DNA of 33,982 bases, taken from the NCBI GenBank assembly GCA_937904325.1, contig CALGTK010000251.1:1-33982 (forward strand). Reading direction: 5' to 3'. The DNA is from an uncultured Planctomyces sp. GTDB taxonomy: Bacteria > Planctomycetota > Planctomycetia > Planctomycetales > Planctomycetaceae. The position numbers were made by a program, and so were the translations under genes. Below, one piece after another: positions 7,046 through 14,314 of this stretch (positions are counted from its first letter, which is position 1; every line of letters starts with the position of its first letter). Under the pieces are notes generated by a model, which had not been told where the DNA came from, did not search any database, and saw only the letters and a list, made by a program, of their open reading frames with translations.

Positions 7046-8496
7046 TTCACGTCCCAGTCTTTGAGTGGTGTCAGATTATTGAAGTCAGGCTCGAAGACGA
7101 CGCCAAAGGCTGCCTTTTGCAAAGAGCCGCAGCGAACCTGTCCATTTTGAATGTTGAGGAACAGGTTGCCGTGTCTTTCGACGTACAGATCCGGATGATG
7201 TCGCTTTGTGAGTTGTTTTTCGGTATCTGTCAGGTGCTGCAGGCCGAAACTGTAGTGGTGGCCGTTTCTTTCGCAGTGGTCAATGCCGAGAATACCAAGC
7301 GCGGCGAAGTCCTGATGCAGCGGGACGAGCGGCATGTTTGAGAGATCCTCGCCTGTTTGAAATGCGGCTCGGCCGTGTTTAGTTTCGAAATCCCGCGTCA
7401 GGCAGAAGTTTAGCAGTGACTTGAAGAAGCCTTTGCAGTTTTTGTGTGACGTTCCGGAATAGCCGATCTGAAATGCGTCGCGAAAAGAGTGCAATGTTCC
7501 GTCGGCTTCATCGATGACCAGCAGTTTCTTTTTCGAAATCGTCGCGACGGTTTTTGCCGTGGCTGATTCATGGGTTAACGTTCGAGTCAGAGGTTGTTCA
7601 ATAAACGCGGTATGCTGAAAGAGGCCGAGTTGCTTTTCTTCGAAGGTTTCGACGAAACGGGCAAACGCGTCGATGTCCTGAAAACTTTCGTTGCCGTCCA
7701 GTGTGATGACTGGTTGATTGGTTCGTGCGATGACGTTCCAGACCTTTCCCAACCGTGCGAGATCAGCATCGGGGTCGCCGGAAATCTTGACCTTCAGATA
7801 TCTCAGTCCGTCTCTCGCTACGTATTCCTCAAGCGTCTCGGGTTCTCCGTCGTTGAGGCGTTCGGATTCTGGAAGGTCGGACCTGGTGAGAGGATCGGCG
7901 AGTCCCACTGTATGGCGTATATTGAAGGTCGTAAGTGGACGCTGCGGAAGGAAGTGCTGCAGTCGAAAATTTCGCAGTTCAGGGAAAGCGGATTGAGGAG
8001 TGAAATCGAGCTTGTTCTGTCGGACCGCTTCGAAAATCGACAGCTTTTGGATTCGGCACACGGCGTCGAGCATCGCCCGTTCAAGCAGTGCCGATGCGAA
8101 GCTACAGGATAGGTCCTCATGATCAGTACCTCGGCCGATTCCTGCGACTTCTGCAGCGTTGACCAATACTTGCTGAAACGGCGACACGAAACGAGAATGA
8201 TTCAAGTAGACGTTTCGTGCTGAGCCGACGAGTGTCAGCAGTCTTTGAAGTTTCTGTTCGGGTGGATACCCGGGGCGTTTGTCGAGCCAGCCGAACGACG
8301 GACGGTCGCCAGATACGCCCCACGACCGGTTGCCTTTGTCGTCCGCCAGTTCAAGTCGAACGACCAGGAAGCCACGCGGTCGCCGTTTTCTGGGTGGTGC
8401 AGGGGAAGTCCCTGACTTCTGTCGACCGATGACGAATGAGCCGCGGTCGGGCGGTAACTCGCGAACGAAGACGTCGATTGATTCAATATGCCACAC
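7039..8496 (-). CDS. Enolase superfamily enzyme (mandelate racemase / muconate lactonising type)
   Basis: The 485-residue protein starts at GTG 8496, with GAAGG about ten bases upstream. Enolase-superfamily landmarks are KVK in LKVKISG (K235, K237), the metal-ligand aspartate in ITLDGNES (D267), the glutamate in FIEQPL (E300), and IDEAD (D329, E330). Lysines in SHKNCKG (352, 355) lie where the second general base is expected. The first about 165 residues are the capping domain. There is no signal peptide, so it is cytoplasmic. It would abstract a proton alpha to a carboxylate; the substrate is unknown, possibly a sugar acid given the downstream NPCBM-containing gene. It is the first gene of an operon and overlaps PSD1 by seven bases. 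At 485 residues it is longer than the roughly 350-400 typical of the superfamily. Confidence 0.88.
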   Translation of the reverse strand: MWHIESIDVFVRELPPDRGSFVIGRQKSGTSPAPPRKRRPRGFLVVRLELADDKGNRSWGVSGDRPSFGWLDKRPGYPPEQKLQRLLTLVGSARNVYLNHSRFVSPFQQVLVNAAEVAGIGRGTDHEDLSCSFASALLERAMLDAVCRIQKLSIFEAVRQNKLDFTPQSAFPELRNFRLQHFLPQRPLTTFNIRHTVGLADPLTRSDLPESERLNDGEPETLEEYVARDGLRYLKVKISGDPDADLARLGKVWNVIARTNQPVITLDGNESFQDIDAFARFVETFEEKQLGLFQHTAFIEQPLTRTLTHESATAKTVATISKKKLLVIDEADGTLHSFRDAFQIGYSGTSHKNCKGFFKSLLNFCLTRDFETKHGRAAFQTGEDLSNMPLVPLHQDFAALGILGIDHCERNGHHYSFGLQHLTDTEKQLTKRHHPDLYVERHGNLFLNIQNGQVRCGSLQKAAFGVVFEPDFNNLTPLKDWDVKW

Positions 8497-8577
8497 AATG
8501 ATGATGCCTTCGTCCGGTGACGCTTGTTTGGTCGCGGGCTGATTTCGTCAAGAATTACTCGATATCGAATCAGGTCT

Positions 8578-9021
8578 ATGTCGCAGACGCAACTTCACAT
8601 CCGACAAATGACGCTCGGCGATGTTAATCTTGCCATGAACCTGAAGGATCAGGTTGGCTGGAATCAGACTCCCGACGACATTCGGCGATTGATTGAGTAC
8701 GAACCCGACGGGTGTTTCATCGCCGAGTTTGACGGCGTTCCGGTGGGGACAGTGTCGACCACTTCGTACGGAACGAAGCTGGCGTGGATCGGTATGATGC
8801 TCGTTCTGCCGGAATATCGCCGCCGCGGTATTGCAAGCCAGTTAATCCAGAAGAGCATCGATTATTTATGTGAACGAGGAGTGACGTGCGTCAAACTTGA
8901 CGCGACTCCCAGTGGTCAGCCGTTGTACGAGCAGCTTGGATTTCTTGCGGAGTGGGGCTTTCAGCGGTGGGAACGCGAGGGCGAGAACGTCCCGACTTTT
9001 CTGCTGGATGGCGATCTGTAG
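8578..9021 (+). CDS. GNAT N-acetyltransferase domain (N-terminal half of split gene)
   Basis: This is the part upstream of the TAG, 147 residues long. It contains the complete GNAT fold: beta strands around GCFIAEFDGVPVGTVS, the conserved MLVLPEYRRRGIAS acetyl-CoA-binding segment, and the C-terminal LYEQLGF motif. It could therefore be active alone. ATG 8578 is preferred over a TTG at 8524 because the family homology begins right after it. It is divergent from the enolase-type operon, with 81 bases between the starts. The substrate is unknown. Confidence 0.8.
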   Translation: MSQTQLHIRQMTLGDVNLAMNLKDQVGWNQTPDDIRRLIEYEPDGCFIAEFDGVPVGTVSTTSYGTKLAWIGMMLVLPEYRRRGIASQLIQKSIDYLCERGVTCVKLDATPSGQPLYEQLGFLAEWGFQRWEREGENVPTFLLDGDL

Positions 9022-9399
9022 GCGCAGTTGGTGGCGATGGATGAGGTGGCTTTTGGTGCTGACCGTTCTTGCTGGTTGATCAGTGTGGCCTCAGATTGTC
9101 GCGTCTTCACCTCGCAGTCGACATTCGGGATGCTGAGACCCGGCAGCGGGGCTACCTATCTAGGGCCGGTGGTTTCGGAAGAACCTTCGCAAGTTGCATC
9201 AATAGTTCGCGAGATGTTATCGATCGCTGAGGGGCGAGTCTTCTGGGACATTCCGACAGGCCATGAACTCTCTGAGCAGTTGGCCGCGAAGCACGGTTTC
9301 CGGCCGGTTCGCCAGTTGTTGCGTATGTGGAGAGGCGATGCGAATGTGGCGGGACGACCGGAATTACAGTTCGGACTGCTGGATCCGACGACGGGATGA
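8578..9399 (+). pseudogene. Two-domain GNAT acetyltransferase (YitH-like) split by an in-frame TAG
   Basis: One continuous frame encodes two recognisable halves separated only by TAG at 9019-9021. The first half (147 residues from ATG 8578) is a GNAT domain, with the acetyl-CoA loop in VLPEYRRRGIASQL at about residues 76-90. The part after TAG (AQLVAMDEVAFGADRS, then ATYLGPVV and FWDIPTG) matches the C-terminal domain of YitH-like acetyltransferases (Acetyltransf_18 type). Together they give about 273 residues, the usual length for that family. TAG serves as a normal stop for other genes here, so recoding is unlikely. Either the gene is broken by a nonsense mutation, or the halves are translated separately, the second from TTG 9028 or ATG 9037. 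Confidence 0.75.
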
Positions 9400-9536
9400 G
9401 CGAAGTAAAATCGTCTTTCGCTTCGAATTGTAACGATAATGTTTTACTGTCCTCCTGACAGTTGATTAAGTCGTTCGCGGACGAGAATGCTCCGCGTGAT
9501 ATTTCAGACACCGCATGAATTACAGGCCGGTTTACC

Positions 9537-10994
9537 ATGAAGAACACACCGATGTCGAGAATTTTGATGCTGCTTACGATGTCCACATTGCTGACCTCGC
9601 TGGTTAACGCTCAGGACGCGAAACCCGACTCCAACATGGAAGCGGCGAAGTCGACCCTGGCGATTCTGGAGCAGACCGCAAATTGGAGCGATTTATTTAA
9701 TGGCAAAGATCTGACCGGTTGGACGGGTGATACCAAGGGATATGTTGCGCAGGGCGGAAATCTCGTCTGCAAGGCCGGCGGAAAGAACCTGTTTACTGAG
9801 AAGGAATACAGCGACTTTGCTTTTCGCTTCGAGTTCAAACTGCAGGAAAGCGGTAACAACGGGGTTGGTATCCGCGTACCGGAAGGCGGTCATGCTTCGG
9901 GATCCGGGATGGAGATTCAGGTTCTCGATCACAACGGGTCGAAGTATTCTGGTGCAGCTGACATGGGCGGTGGCAAGACAAGAAAGCTAAGCTGGCTCAA
10001 GCCCTGGCAGTATCACGGCTCAATTTACGGCATCGTTCCTTCGAAAACGGGGTATCTGAAGCCCGTTGGCGAGTGGAACTCCGAAACGATCATTGCTATC
10101 GAAGACCATATTATGGTCATTCTGAATGGAGCCGTGATTGTTGATGCGCATCTGGATGACGTGACACCGGTTGATGGGCATGCCCATCCCGGTATGAAGA
10201 ATAAGAAGGGGCACATTTCACTGGCCGGTCACAGCGATCATGTCGAGTTTCGAAATCTGTCTGTGGCCGATTATGCAGCTTCTCCGACGTCCCCGGATTC
10301 AAGTGTCGACAATACGCCGCCATCAGGGTTCGCCACCATGTTTAACGGCAAAGACCTGACTGGGTGGAAAGGTCTTGCTCACAAGAATGCCAACAGTCGT
10401 CGAGCACTTGCTGGTGACGATCTGGTGGCGGCACAAGAAACGGCTGACGGCGTAATGAACGAGCACTGGAGTGTGGTAGAGGGAATTCTGACCTACGATG
10501 GAAAAGGTCAGAGTCTTTGCACTGCTAAGGATTTTGGCGACTTCGAGTTCTATTGCGATTGGAAAATTCCCCCGGGAGCTGATTCCGGGATCTACTTGCG
10601 GGGGACTCCGCAGGTGCAGATTTGGGACCCGTGGGATCCTCGCGTCAAGGCCGGTGCTGATCCCCCAGCAACTGCCGATGAATGGGTTGCACAATATCGC
10701 AACGGCCGCAACCTTGGTTCAGGTGGTCTCTGGAATAACAGACGCTGGAGAAATGCACCGACGACGCTTGCTGACAAGAAACCGGGAGAGTGGAACACAT
10801 TCCTCATCCGAATGGTCGGTGACAAGGTCACGATCTGGCTCAACGGTAAGCTGATCGTCAATCGGGTCGCTTTGGAAAACTACTGGGACAAGACCGGGAC
10901 CATTCCGCTGGTTCGTGCTGACCAGATCGAACTGCAGCATCACGGTAGCGAGCTGTTCTTCAAGAACCTCTACATCCGCGAGTTGCCATATTGA
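9537..10994 (+). CDS. Secreted protein with two DUF1080 (3-keto-disaccharide hydrolase-like) domains
   Basis: The 485-residue protein has a signal peptide (about 1-25, MLLTMSTLLTSLVNA, cut near AQDA) and two copies of the DUF1080 lectin-like beta-sandwich. The first starts at SDLFNGKDLTGW (51-62) and runs to about 244. The second starts at ATMFNGKDLTGW (266-277) and runs to the C-terminus. Copy one has the usual GVGIRVPEGG and GMEIQVLDH features, and copy two has SGIYLRGTPQVQIWD. A linker of roughly 20 residues rich in Pro, Ser and Thr joins them. Some members of the family hydrolyse 3-keto-glycosides, so a periplasmic role in sugar use is likely but not proven. A hairpin terminator lies 70 bases downstream. 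Confidence 0.93.
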   Translation: MKNTPMSRILMLLTMSTLLTSLVNAQDAKPDSNMEAAKSTLAILEQTANWSDLFNGKDLTGWTGDTKGYVAQGGNLVCKAGGKNLFTEKEYSDFAFRFEFKLQESGNNGVGIRVPEGGHASGSGMEIQVLDHNGSKYSGAADMGGGKTRKLSWLKPWQYHGSIYGIVPSKTGYLKPVGEWNSETIIAIEDHIMVILNGAVIVDAHLDDVTPVDGHAHPGMKNKKGHISLAGHSDHVEFRNLSVADYAASPTSPDSSVDNTPPSGFATMFNGKDLTGWKGLAHKNANSRRALAGDDLVAAQETADGVMNEHWSVVEGILTYDGKGQSLCTAKDFGDFEFYCDWKIPPGADSGIYLRGTPQVQIWDPWDPRVKAGADPPATADEWVAQYRNGRNLGSGGLWNNRRWRNAPTTLADKKPGEWNTFLIRMVGDKVTIWLNGKLIVNRVALENYWDKTGTIPLVRADQIELQHHGSELFFKNLYIRELPY

Positions 10995-11064
10995 TCGCTT
11001 TTGGCCTGGGTTGCAGTTTCATTCGGTGAGCGGGTCTGTCTGATCTGGAATGATTCACTACTGG

Positions 11065-11094
11065 AGTACGCTTCGAGAATTCTCGGAGCGTACT
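11065..11094 (+). terminator. Strong hairpin terminator after the DUF1080 gene
   Basis: AGTACGCT (11065-11072) pairs with AGCGTACT (11087-11094). The bases between them continue the stem through a T-G wobble and a CGAG/CTCG arm, leaving an AATT loop. This gives a near-perfect 13-bp stem with a 4-base loop, followed by TTTGCT. It lies 70 bases after the DUF1080 stop and well before the GTG at 11209, so it probably ends the DUF1080 transcript. Confidence 0.7.
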
Positions 11095-11208
11095 TTGCTA
11101 ACCGGCGAGCAAGATGCGTGCGATTAATAGTTAATGTCGAAGCAACCAGATTGTTGAGTAGTCGAACTCGACGAGGTAGCGGTAGTCAGTACTCTGGAGA
11201 TTCTCGTC

Positions 11209-12102
11209 GTGAAGCTCAATTTGTTTTCGATCAGTTATGCCGGGCTGTGGGGGCAGGATTCTCTGCCGATCGATGATTTCATTGGAAAGGCGGCGGCTCT
11301 TGGATACGACGGAGTGATGCTCGCAGGGAAACGACCTCACCTTTCGGTGTTGGATACGGATGATCATCGTATCGAAGAAGTGCGTACTCAGTTGGAACGG
11401 CATAAAGTCAGTTGCGACGTCATTGGTGCGTACACTGATTTTTCAATGGCAAGTTCGGAGTTGCCATCGACTGAACTGCAGATTCATTATCTGGAAGAGC
11501 TGGCGAAGATTGCTCAGCAGTTGGGGGCCGGTGTGATTCGAGTTTTCACCGCGTACCAAAGGGCAGGGGAGGCTCCGCTGGCTTCTTGGCGACGACTGAC
11601 TGGAATCTTTCAGGAATGCTGTGATCGCGTCGGCGAGTTTGGCATCACACTGGCAATTCAGAATCATCATGATATCGCGATTGCGACGCCGGCGCTGATC
11701 GAATTCCTGGCGGACATTGATCGACAGAATTGCAAGCTCGGATTTGATGCCTGGTCGCCAGCACTGCGAGGCGAAGACCTGTACGAAGCAGCTCGAATGG
11801 CTGCTCCTTATACCGTTATCACGACAAATGCAGACTACGTCAGGTTTCCGCAGTTTCAGTATCAGCCGGAACTGGTCAACTACTCGCGGAACGACGTCGA
11901 TATGGTGCGAGCGGTGGCGTTTGGCGAAGGATTTATTGACTTTAAGGCGTACTTTTCCGGACTGGTCGAGGGGGGGTTCGACGGAATCTCGACGTACGAA
12001 ATGTGTTCGCCATTACGGGGTGGCGGGAGCATCGAGAATCTGGATCGATGCGCGGCTCAGTTCCTGAGTTGGATGAGTGAGCACGGAATCACCCGGCCGT
12101 AG
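11209..12102 (+). CDS. Sugar phosphate isomerase/epimerase-like TIM barrel protein
   Basis: The 297-residue protein starts at GTG 11209, with GGAG nine bases upstream. It has the xylose-isomerase-like (AP endonuclease 2 family) barrel pattern: KLNLFSISYAG at the first strand, AAALGYDGVMLAG, VSCDVIGAYTDFS, VIRVFTAYQ, LAIQNHHDI, LGFDAWSP and STYEMCSPL near the end. The last glutamate (in YEM), the aspartate in FDAW and the histidines in NHHD are probable metal ligands. The usual glutamate of ENH appears as glutamine (IQNHH). There is no signal peptide, so it is cytoplasmic. The substrate is unknown, probably a sugar or sugar acid. The next gene begins 54 bases downstream on the same strand. Confidence 0.88.
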   Translation: MKLNLFSISYAGLWGQDSLPIDDFIGKAAALGYDGVMLAGKRPHLSVLDTDDHRIEEVRTQLERHKVSCDVIGAYTDFSMASSELPSTELQIHYLEELAKIAQQLGAGVIRVFTAYQRAGEAPLASWRRLTGIFQECCDRVGEFGITLAIQNHHDIAIATPALIEFLADIDRQNCKLGFDAWSPALRGEDLYEAARMAAPYTVITTNADYVRFPQFQYQPELVNYSRNDVDMVRAVAFGEGFIDFKAYFSGLVEGGFDGISTYEMCSPLRGGGSIENLDRCAAQFLSWMSEHGITRP

Positions 12103-12156
12103 TCAGTGCTTTCGGATGTTTGCAATCGTGATAGAGGTGGTGAAAGGTAGGCTCTC

Positions 12157-13212
12157 GTGAAGTATCAGAAGGTTGAGACATCCCTGCCACTCAACTCGGT
12201 TGTGATTGTTGTTATTGTGATCGCTGGAACCAGGCTTGCAGTTGCGGAAGACGATACGCCGAGAATGGATCGTGTTTCCGCCGCCATTCATAAAACCATT
12301 CCTCTACTGGAGTCGGCCGCTGCGGGGTCGGCAAAGGAAAAGCGGTGTTTCACGTGCCATAGTCAGGCGTTACCCGTTCTTGCTCTAACGGAAGCACAGA
12401 ACCGAGGATTCCGGATTGATAAGGGGATTCTGGCGTCGCAGGTGAAGCACACAGTGGCCCACTTGAAACGCGGCCTCAAGGGTTATCGTGAAGGGCGAGG
12501 TCAGGGGGGGCGGGTAATGACTGCTGGCTACGCGTTGTGGACGCTCGAAGCTGGCGACTGGGATCCGGATGAAACGACGGCTGCCGTGTCCCACTATCTG
12601 CTGGAGTTCCAGAAGGACGACAAACGCTGGCACCAGGGAAGCTCGCGACCGCCGTCGGCGGGAAGTGACTTTGCAAATACTTATCTGGCATTGCGGGCGC
12701 TGCAACATTTCGCCACCGAAGATCAGCAGAGGGCAAAGGAAGCCAGGATTGCAGAGGTGGGTGAGTGGCTATTGGCTAATCAGGCAAATGGAACGGAAGA
12801 TCGCGTGTTTCGTTTTCGCGCGTTGCCATATTTCGATTCGGGTCAGAATCAAATTGCGGCTGAACGCAAAGAGTTAATCTCTCAGCAGCATGAAGATGGC
12901 GGCTGGTCGCAAAAATTGGAGATGACCAGTGATGCCTATGCGACGGGCAGCGTGCTTGCTGCTTTATTACGCGGTGGTTCGAATAGTACGGATATGGTTA
13001 TCGAACGCGGCGTTGATTATTTGCTCGATGGCCAGCTGGATGATGGATCGTGGCACGTTGTCACGCGAGCGAAACCGTTTCAGCCGTACTTCGAGACTGG
13101 ATTTCCACATGAGAAAGATCAGTTTATTTCGACGGCCGCGACAGGCTGGGCGATGATGGCGTTGGCGTTGACTCTCCCGGAAGTAGACCTGGAGACGTCG
13201 AGCGTCGATTAA
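12157..13212 (+). CDS. Exported prenyltransferase/squalene-cyclase-like repeat protein with a CxxCH haem motif
   Basis: The 351-residue protein starts at GTG 12157, with GAAAGG about nine bases upstream. A hydrophobic N-terminal segment (about 13-30, VVIVVIVIAGTRLAVA) indicates export. A single CFTCH motif (64-68) is a classic covalent haem-c attachment site. The rest is an alpha/alpha barrel of QW-like repeats: TAGYALWTLEAG, WLLANQANG, EDGGWSQ, YLLDGQLDDGSWHV and AATGWAMMALAL. This resembles the squalene-hopene cyclase/prenyltransferase fold, but the DxDD catalytic motif of the cyclases is not visible, so it is probably not a cyclase. It may be a c-type cytochrome on a terpenoid-cyclase scaffold, with an unknown redox role. 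The downstream amidohydrolase gene is convergent. Confidence 0.8.
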   Translation: MKYQKVETSLPLNSVVIVVIVIAGTRLAVAEDDTPRMDRVSAAIHKTIPLLESAAAGSAKEKRCFTCHSQALPVLALTEAQNRGFRIDKGILASQVKHTVAHLKRGLKGYREGRGQGGRVMTAGYALWTLEAGDWDPDETTAAVSHYLLEFQKDDKRWHQGSSRPPSAGSDFANTYLALRALQHFATEDQQRAKEARIAEVGEWLLANQANGTEDRVFRFRALPYFDSGQNQIAAERKELISQQHEDGGWSQKLEMTSDAYATGSVLAALLRGGSNSTDMVIERGVDYLLDGQLDDGSWHVVTRAKPFQPYFETGFPHEKDQFISTAATGWAMMALALTLPEVDLETSSVD

Positions 13213-13250
13213 AGGATCATCGGGCTCGAGGGCCGTGCTGCCGCAGTTGG

Positions 13251-14282
13251 TCAGCGGTCGCCGTGGATTAACGACACTGCGTTATCGTTAAACAGTGCTT
13301 CGATCTGCGGTTCTGTCAGGCCTGCGGCCAGGGATGCGCGTTTCATGGCTCGCAATTGTTCGAATCTTGTAAATGTCATCCGGCCATCGCAGTGACTGAG
13401 GTTAAGGTTGTGATTCTGCTCGGATAGATATGCCCAGCCATAGCCGAATGAAACGTATTTTCCACGCAGTACACCGACTGGAACATCGTCGCTCCCATAC
13501 ATAACCCGCTGAATACCGACGGTGCGAATCAGGGCTTCGATCGCGTCGGACTCGCAGACGGACGATGTGTCAAACCAGGTATTTGGCATTTTCCGCAATC
13601 GATTCCCTGCACGTTCGATTGGCCATGCCGAGTAAGCACGGGCGCAGTGGGCAAGAATCCAACGGGCACGCGGGTACTGCGTGGTTAGAAATTCGAGGTC
13701 GTCCAGATTCTGGGGATCACTGATGCCATCTGGTTTAGACAGATGCATCATGATCAGCAGGCCGAGCCGATCAGCAACCGCAATTTGATGCTCTGGAAGA
13801 AAGTCCGTGATGCGGCAGTGTACATAGTCGCCTGTCGCTGAGAAGAAGCGGTAGGGTTTGAGTCCGAGAAAACCATGTTGCTCAACGGCGGCTTCGATGT
13901 CATCGGCGGTCATTTCGGGATGCACGAGCATCAATGCGCCGGACGCAGAGTGGCTCTTTACTTCGCCCGCGATGAATTCGTTGGAGCCTTCAAAGTCGCA
14001 GCCGTTTGAATACGGAAAGGGAAACGACAGTCGCTCTACGTGCCGGCCCGGCATCAGAAGTTCGTCGCACTTATCAAGCAACTCCCAACCTGCGTTCTCA
14101 AATGCCGGTTGTACAAAACTGCGGAGCGGGCCGGAGTCTTTATCCGGATCTGTGTTGTAAGCCCAACGAAAAATGTGAGTGTGTGCGTCAAATATCTTAT
14201 CGGGGACGAAGCCGTCCAATTCTTCATCCCAAATTCGCCTGTCGAGATCGTTCAATTCAAGTACGGACATTCTCTGGCTCAT
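13251..14282 (-). CDS. Amidohydrolase family protein (amidohydrolase 2 type)
   Basis: The 343-residue protein shows metal-dependent amidohydrolase landmarks: FDAHTHIF (H34 and H36), GLKPYRFFS in mid-chain, LLIMMHLSKPDG, WILAHCARAY, and VMYGSDDVP near the end. These supply the histidines and aspartate expected for the metal site. There is no signal peptide, so it is cytoplasmic. The family includes hydrolases and non-oxidative decarboxylases of the ACMSD type, and the reaction cannot be told from sequence. ATG 14282 was taken; ATG 14270 is equally possible, as neither has a clear ribosome binding site. It is the last of three minus-strand genes with short gaps, after the aminotransferase (32 bases) and the CocE-type hydrolase. 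Confidence 0.88.
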   Translation of the reverse strand: MSQRMSVLELNDLDRRIWDEELDGFVPDKIFDAHTHIFRWAYNTDPDKDSGPLRSFVQPAFENAGWELLDKCDELLMPGRHVERLSFPFPYSNGCDFEGSNEFIAGEVKSHSASGALMLVHPEMTADDIEAAVEQHGFLGLKPYRFFSATGDYVHCRITDFLPEHQIAVADRLGLLIMMHLSKPDGISDPQNLDDLEFLTTQYPRARWILAHCARAYSAWPIERAGNRLRKMPNTWFDTSSVCESDAIEALIRTVGIQRVMYGSDDVPVGVLRGKYVSFGYGWAYLSEQNHNLNLSHCDGRMTFTRFEQLRAMKRASLAAGLTEPQIEALFNDNAVSLIHGDR

Positions 14283-14314
14283 TTAGAATAGGGATTAGTG
14301 GTGGCCGACGGGCG

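Noticed and set aside
7594-8112. 172-residue plus-strand open frame inside the enolase-type gene
   Set aside because: It lies fully opposite a gene with clear family motifs, and its product shows no recognisable pattern; it is a shadow frame.
9019-9021. TAG read as a recoded sense codon (for example pyrrolysine)
   Set aside because: Several intact genes in the window end in TAG, and no recoding signal or pyrrolysine gene is visible; nonsense mutation or split translation is simpler.
9446-9462. ACTGTC / GACAGT inverted repeat before the DUF1080 gene
   Set aside because: It has only six paired bases and no T tract on the correct side; too weak to call a terminator or operator.
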